Shown: positions 7,709 to 9,800 of the stretch, piece after piece | Position numbering within the stretch: position 1 is the first letter of the stretch | Layout: the number at the start of each line of letters is the position of its first letter | DNA from: an uncultured Pedobacter sp. | GTDB taxonomy: Bacteria; Bacteroidota; Bacteroidia; Sphingobacteriales; Sphingobacteriaceae | DNA length: 9,800 nt | Reading direction: 5' to 3' | NCBI RefSeq assembly: GCF_946479715.1 | Contig: NZ_CAMLHF010000206.1 | Location: 1-9,800, forward strand | Position numbers and translations under genes: made by a program | The notes under the pieces: model-generated | What the model saw: only the letters and a program-made list of their open reading frames with translations | What the model was told of the DNA's origin: nothing | Database searches by the model: none

Positions 7709-8723
7709 TTGCATCAACATTAAGGATATGCTTAGCACCGCATTTGAGTGCAAAGTTATTGATTTGATGACCCACAGGGAAATCAAAACATACAGGATAA
7801 TCATATTCCTTTATTTTTTCTGTTACGATCTCGTAAACTGTTCTGCCAAATTCTTCGCCCGGGGTTTCTTCTTTTAAGCTAAAGCCTCCTATTATTAACC
7901 CTTTAAGCTTATCCAGTTTTCCGCTGCGTTTAAGGTTCCAGAACATTCTGTCGATACTGTACAACTCTTCATGAGTGTCCTCCACAAATAAGATGGCATC
8001 ATCAGTTTTAAGATCTGAATTGCTTCCCGCCAGGGTTTCAATCAGACTAAGGTTGCCTCCTACTAAAACACCTTCTATTTTACCCGGCCGATTATAACTT
8101 ACCGGTGGCGCGGTATATTTAACATCCTCGCCGGTTAGCACCTGTCTTATCGAGAGTATAGTTTCTATTTGAATAGGTTTTGCCAGCAGCCAGTCGTTTG
8201 GAAAACTGTTGCACATTTTAGAATGTATGGTTGCAATACCATAATTGCTATTAATATGTGTATGCAGAACGGTGATATCGCTAAAGCCTATTATCCATTT
8301 TGGATTGGCTTTGAACTTTGTAAAATCCAGTTTATCAATTATCCTTACCAACCCATAGCCACCTCTGGCACACATAATTGCTTTGATATTAGGGTCATCT
8401 AACATCCGCTGCAGATCTGCTGCCCTTTCCAGATCGGTACCGCCAAGTGAAAAGTCTCTGGTCCCTATCGTTTTCCCGGTTTCGACCTTAAAGCCCCAGC
8501 TTTGCATCAATTGTACAGATGGCTGGATGTCTAATAAGGAGATGTAACTGGCCGGACTTGTTATTCCTATTGTATCGCCCGGCTTAAGGTATGGTGGTAT
8601 TTTTGATTTAGCCAGCTCTGGGGCCAACACTTTATTTACCGCCCTTGTATTACTCCATACCTTTGACGTTGAAGCAGATACTCCGGCTGTAACAACAAAG
8701 GAAAGAAAATGTTTACGGTTCAT
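7683..8723 (-). CDS. Exported S66-family LD-carboxypeptidase
   Basis: A 346-residue peptidase of family S66 (LdcA/MccF type). Seen: Ser148 in 'IIGFSDIT', Glu248 in 'LFVEDTHE' and His319 in 'FPVGHQINN' form the Ser-Glu-His triad in the usual order. 'KPGDTIGITSPAS' (47-59) and 'CARGGYG' (118-124) are strong family markers. Known: LdcA cleaves the L-Lys/DAP-D-Ala bond of murein tetrapeptides during peptidoglycan recycling, and MccF-type members cleave microcin C-like compounds. LdcA is normally cytoplasmic, whereas this protein begins MNRKHFLSFVVTAGVSAS, an apparent export signal with a Tat-like R-K motif, so it probably works outside the cytoplasm. It is the first gene of the operon with xseA and xseB. 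No clear consensus promoter was found in the 171-base divergent gap upstream. Confidence 0.9.
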   Translation of the reverse strand: MNRKHFLSFVVTAGVSASTSKVWSNTRAVNKVLAPELAKSKIPPYLKPGDTIGITSPASYISLLDIQPSVQLMQSWGFKVETGKTIGTRDFSLGGTDLERAADLQRMLDDPNIKAIMCARGGYGLVRIIDKLDFTKFKANPKWIIGFSDITVLHTHINSNYGIATIHSKMCNSFPNDWLLAKPIQIETILSIRQVLTGEDVKYTAPPVSYNRPGKIEGVLVGGNLSLIETLAGSNSDLKTDDAILFVEDTHEELYSIDRMFWNLKRSGKLDKLKGLIIGGFSLKEETPGEEFGRTVYEIVTEKIKEYDYPVCFDFPVGHQINNFALKCGAKHILNVDANGSSLVSI

Positions 8724-8894
8724 TTTGGGTGGCTTTTTCTATATACAATTATAAGGCTAATTGCTGAAATCTGGAGGTATTCTTCGCAATCGTTTTCGTA
8801 ATATTTCAATATCAAAATGCATTTTTCTGGGGAAATTCAATTCCAAGAGCGGTATATTAGTTAACCAAATATGTTTAAAACCTGGACCGTCTGA
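8724..8894. promoter_or_regulatory. Divergent intergenic region, promoters expected
   Basis: This AT-rich gap separates two divergent genes and should hold both promoters. On the plus strand TATGTTTA (8870-8877) is one base off the -7 consensus, but no TTG lies at the right distance. On the minus strand TATAATTG (about 8749-8756) is also one base off and lacks a -33 partner. No clear operator or RNA gene was found. Confidence 0.3.
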
Positions 8895-9686
8895 ATGAAA
8901 AAATACTTGATTATTGCCTGTTGTTACTTTAGCTTAAGTGCTAATGCCCAAAATAAAAATGTATCTCTTGTAAGAAATGATCAGGAGCGCAAAGTTGATG
9001 TGCTGATAGATGGTAAGCCTTTTACCAGTTTTATCTACCCCGAGAATATGGAAAAGCCCATACTCTACCCGATACTTGCTGCCGATGGTGCGACTCTAAC
9101 CAGGGGCTTTCCGCTAAATAAACGAGAAGGCGAACGCGTGGATCATCCGCATCATGTTGGTTTGTGGCTGAACTATGAAAGTGTAAATGGGCTCGACTTC
9201 TGGAACAACTCTTTTGCTATCCCTGCCGAAAAGAAGGTAAAATATGGATGGATCAGAAATGTAAAGGTAGACAAAGTTGAAAACGGCAAAACCAGTGGTA
9301 AGTTAAGTTACACCGCGAACTGGGAAAATCAGGCTAAAGACATACTGTTAAAAGAGCAAACTACATTTGTGTTCTCGGGAACGGATAATGCCAGAATTAT
9401 TGACAGAATAACCACACTTACTGCTCAAAAAGACACCGTAAAATTTAAAGACATTAAAGATGGAATGCTGGGCATCCGTGTTACAAAAGAGCTGGAATTT
9501 CCTTCAAATAAGGTAGAAGAATTTACTGATAGTCAAGGAAATATAACAAAAGTTTCAGCATCAGGTAACGGTGCAAATGGCACCTACCTAACCAGTGCAG
9601 GTAAAACCGGTAATGACGCCTGGGGCACCAGAGGCAACTGGTGTGTTTTATATGGTATTAAAGAAGGTAAACCGCTTTCTGTCGCA
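8895..9686 (+). CDS. Secreted PmoA/DUF6807-like protein, C-terminus lost at a GC-rich join
   Basis: About 264 codons of native sequence are present. Seen: a signal peptide (MKKYLIIACCYFSLSANA, cleavage probably after ANA), then a beta-rich secreted domain with 'KPFTSFIYPENMEKPILYPI' and the marker 'DHPHHVGLWLNYESVNGLDF' (about residues 77-96). Later come 'DIKDGMLGIRV' and 'GNDAWGTRGNWCVLYG'. This matches proteins annotated DUF6807 or 'methane oxygenase PmoA' (PF14100), a misleading name: they are unrelated to particulate methane monooxygenase and occur in Bacteroidota and Planctomycetes, often near carbohydrate-use genes. The frame stays open to the window edge, but after about codon 264 it becomes Arg/Pro-rich nonsense in ~78% GC DNA. 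The family's final ~50-80 residues, including the usual 'YPTYWHARGYGLF'-like block, are therefore missing. The exact break lies between about 9681 and 9690. Confidence 0.75.
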
Positions 9687-9800
9687 AGCCGCGGGCGGAG
9701 GCCAGATGCCGCCCGACGAGCGTCCTGTGCCCGTGGCCCACGCCGCGCAACTCGGCGCTCCCCCAGACGAGGCGGACCGCGGCCGTCGGCGTGCCGGCAA
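9685..9800 (-). other. Foreign high-GC segment, probable assembly chimera; partial coding frame
   Basis: Composition jumps abruptly: 94 of the 120 bases from 9681 are G or C, against AT-rich DNA everywhere else. On the minus strand the frame 9798-9685 is open throughout, and 37 of its 38 codons end in G or C. It encodes a plausible protein stretch (VRLVWGSAELRGV, then GHGHRTLVGRHLASARGL). That codon pattern is typical of a high-GC bacterium such as an actinobacterium. No family was recognised. The simplest reading is contaminating or misjoined DNA at a contig end; recent transfer into the gene is possible but less likely. Confidence 0.7.

Noticed and set aside
7709..7804. Longer XseA starting at 7804
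   Set aside because: The extra 32 residues lie wholly inside the carboxypeptidase coding region and do not resemble any XseA N-terminus.
9689..9800. Plus-strand extension of the PmoA-like protein through the GC-rich tail
   Set aside because: The translation is Arg/Pro-rich low-complexity sequence with no family resemblance, while the minus strand shows real high-GC codon structure.

Overview
The window looks like chromosomal DNA of a Bacteroidota member, most likely Sphingobacteriaceae (Pedobacter/Sphingobacterium-like). The evidence is AT-rich DNA, two promoters of the Bacteroidota TTG...TAnnTTTG type, absence of clear Shine-Dalgarno sequences, a serine palmitoyltransferase very like that of Sphingobacterium, and REP-like palindromes of a kind common in this phylum. 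The last ~115 bases are the exception. They are about 78% GC and read as a fragment of high-GC coding DNA on the other strand, so the right end looks like a chimeric join or contig-end artefact.

Layout, left to right. (1) 1-1578, minus strand: the 5' end of a sterol desaturase/fatty acid hydroxylase-family gene, a small RRM RNA-binding protein gene with its own promoter and terminator, and an exported dienelactone hydrolase-family protein. (2) 1579-2826, no intact gene: a ladder of ACGT motifs upstream of the hydrolase, two hairpins, the broken remains of an ORF6N-domain gene split by a REP-like inverted repeat, an 11-bp phased GTCGT array, a second REP-like patch, and the promoter of the next operon. 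(3) 2827-6133, plus strand: three genes joined by 4-base ATGA overlaps, encoding serine palmitoyltransferase, a GNAT-like N-acyltransferase and an extended SDR. Together they match the bacterial ceramide pathway (SPT, bCerS, CerR). (4) 6139-8723, minus strand, convergent with the ceramide operon across only 5 bases: an exported S66 LD-carboxypeptidase followed by exonuclease VII large and small subunits, with overlapping reading frames. (5) 8895 onward, plus strand: a secreted PmoA/DUF6807-like protein that loses its C-terminus at the GC-rich join near 9684-9690.

The best-supported biological system is the compact ceramide operon. SPT would condense serine with an acyl-CoA, the GNAT protein would N-acylate the product, and the SDR would reduce the 3-keto group, giving dihydroceramide for the sphingolipids typical of this group. 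The most unusual DNA is the 1.6-2.7 kb gene-free stretch, which combines a decayed ORF6N gene, palindromes and two short-period motif arrays. Nothing here amounts to a clearly new multi-gene system.
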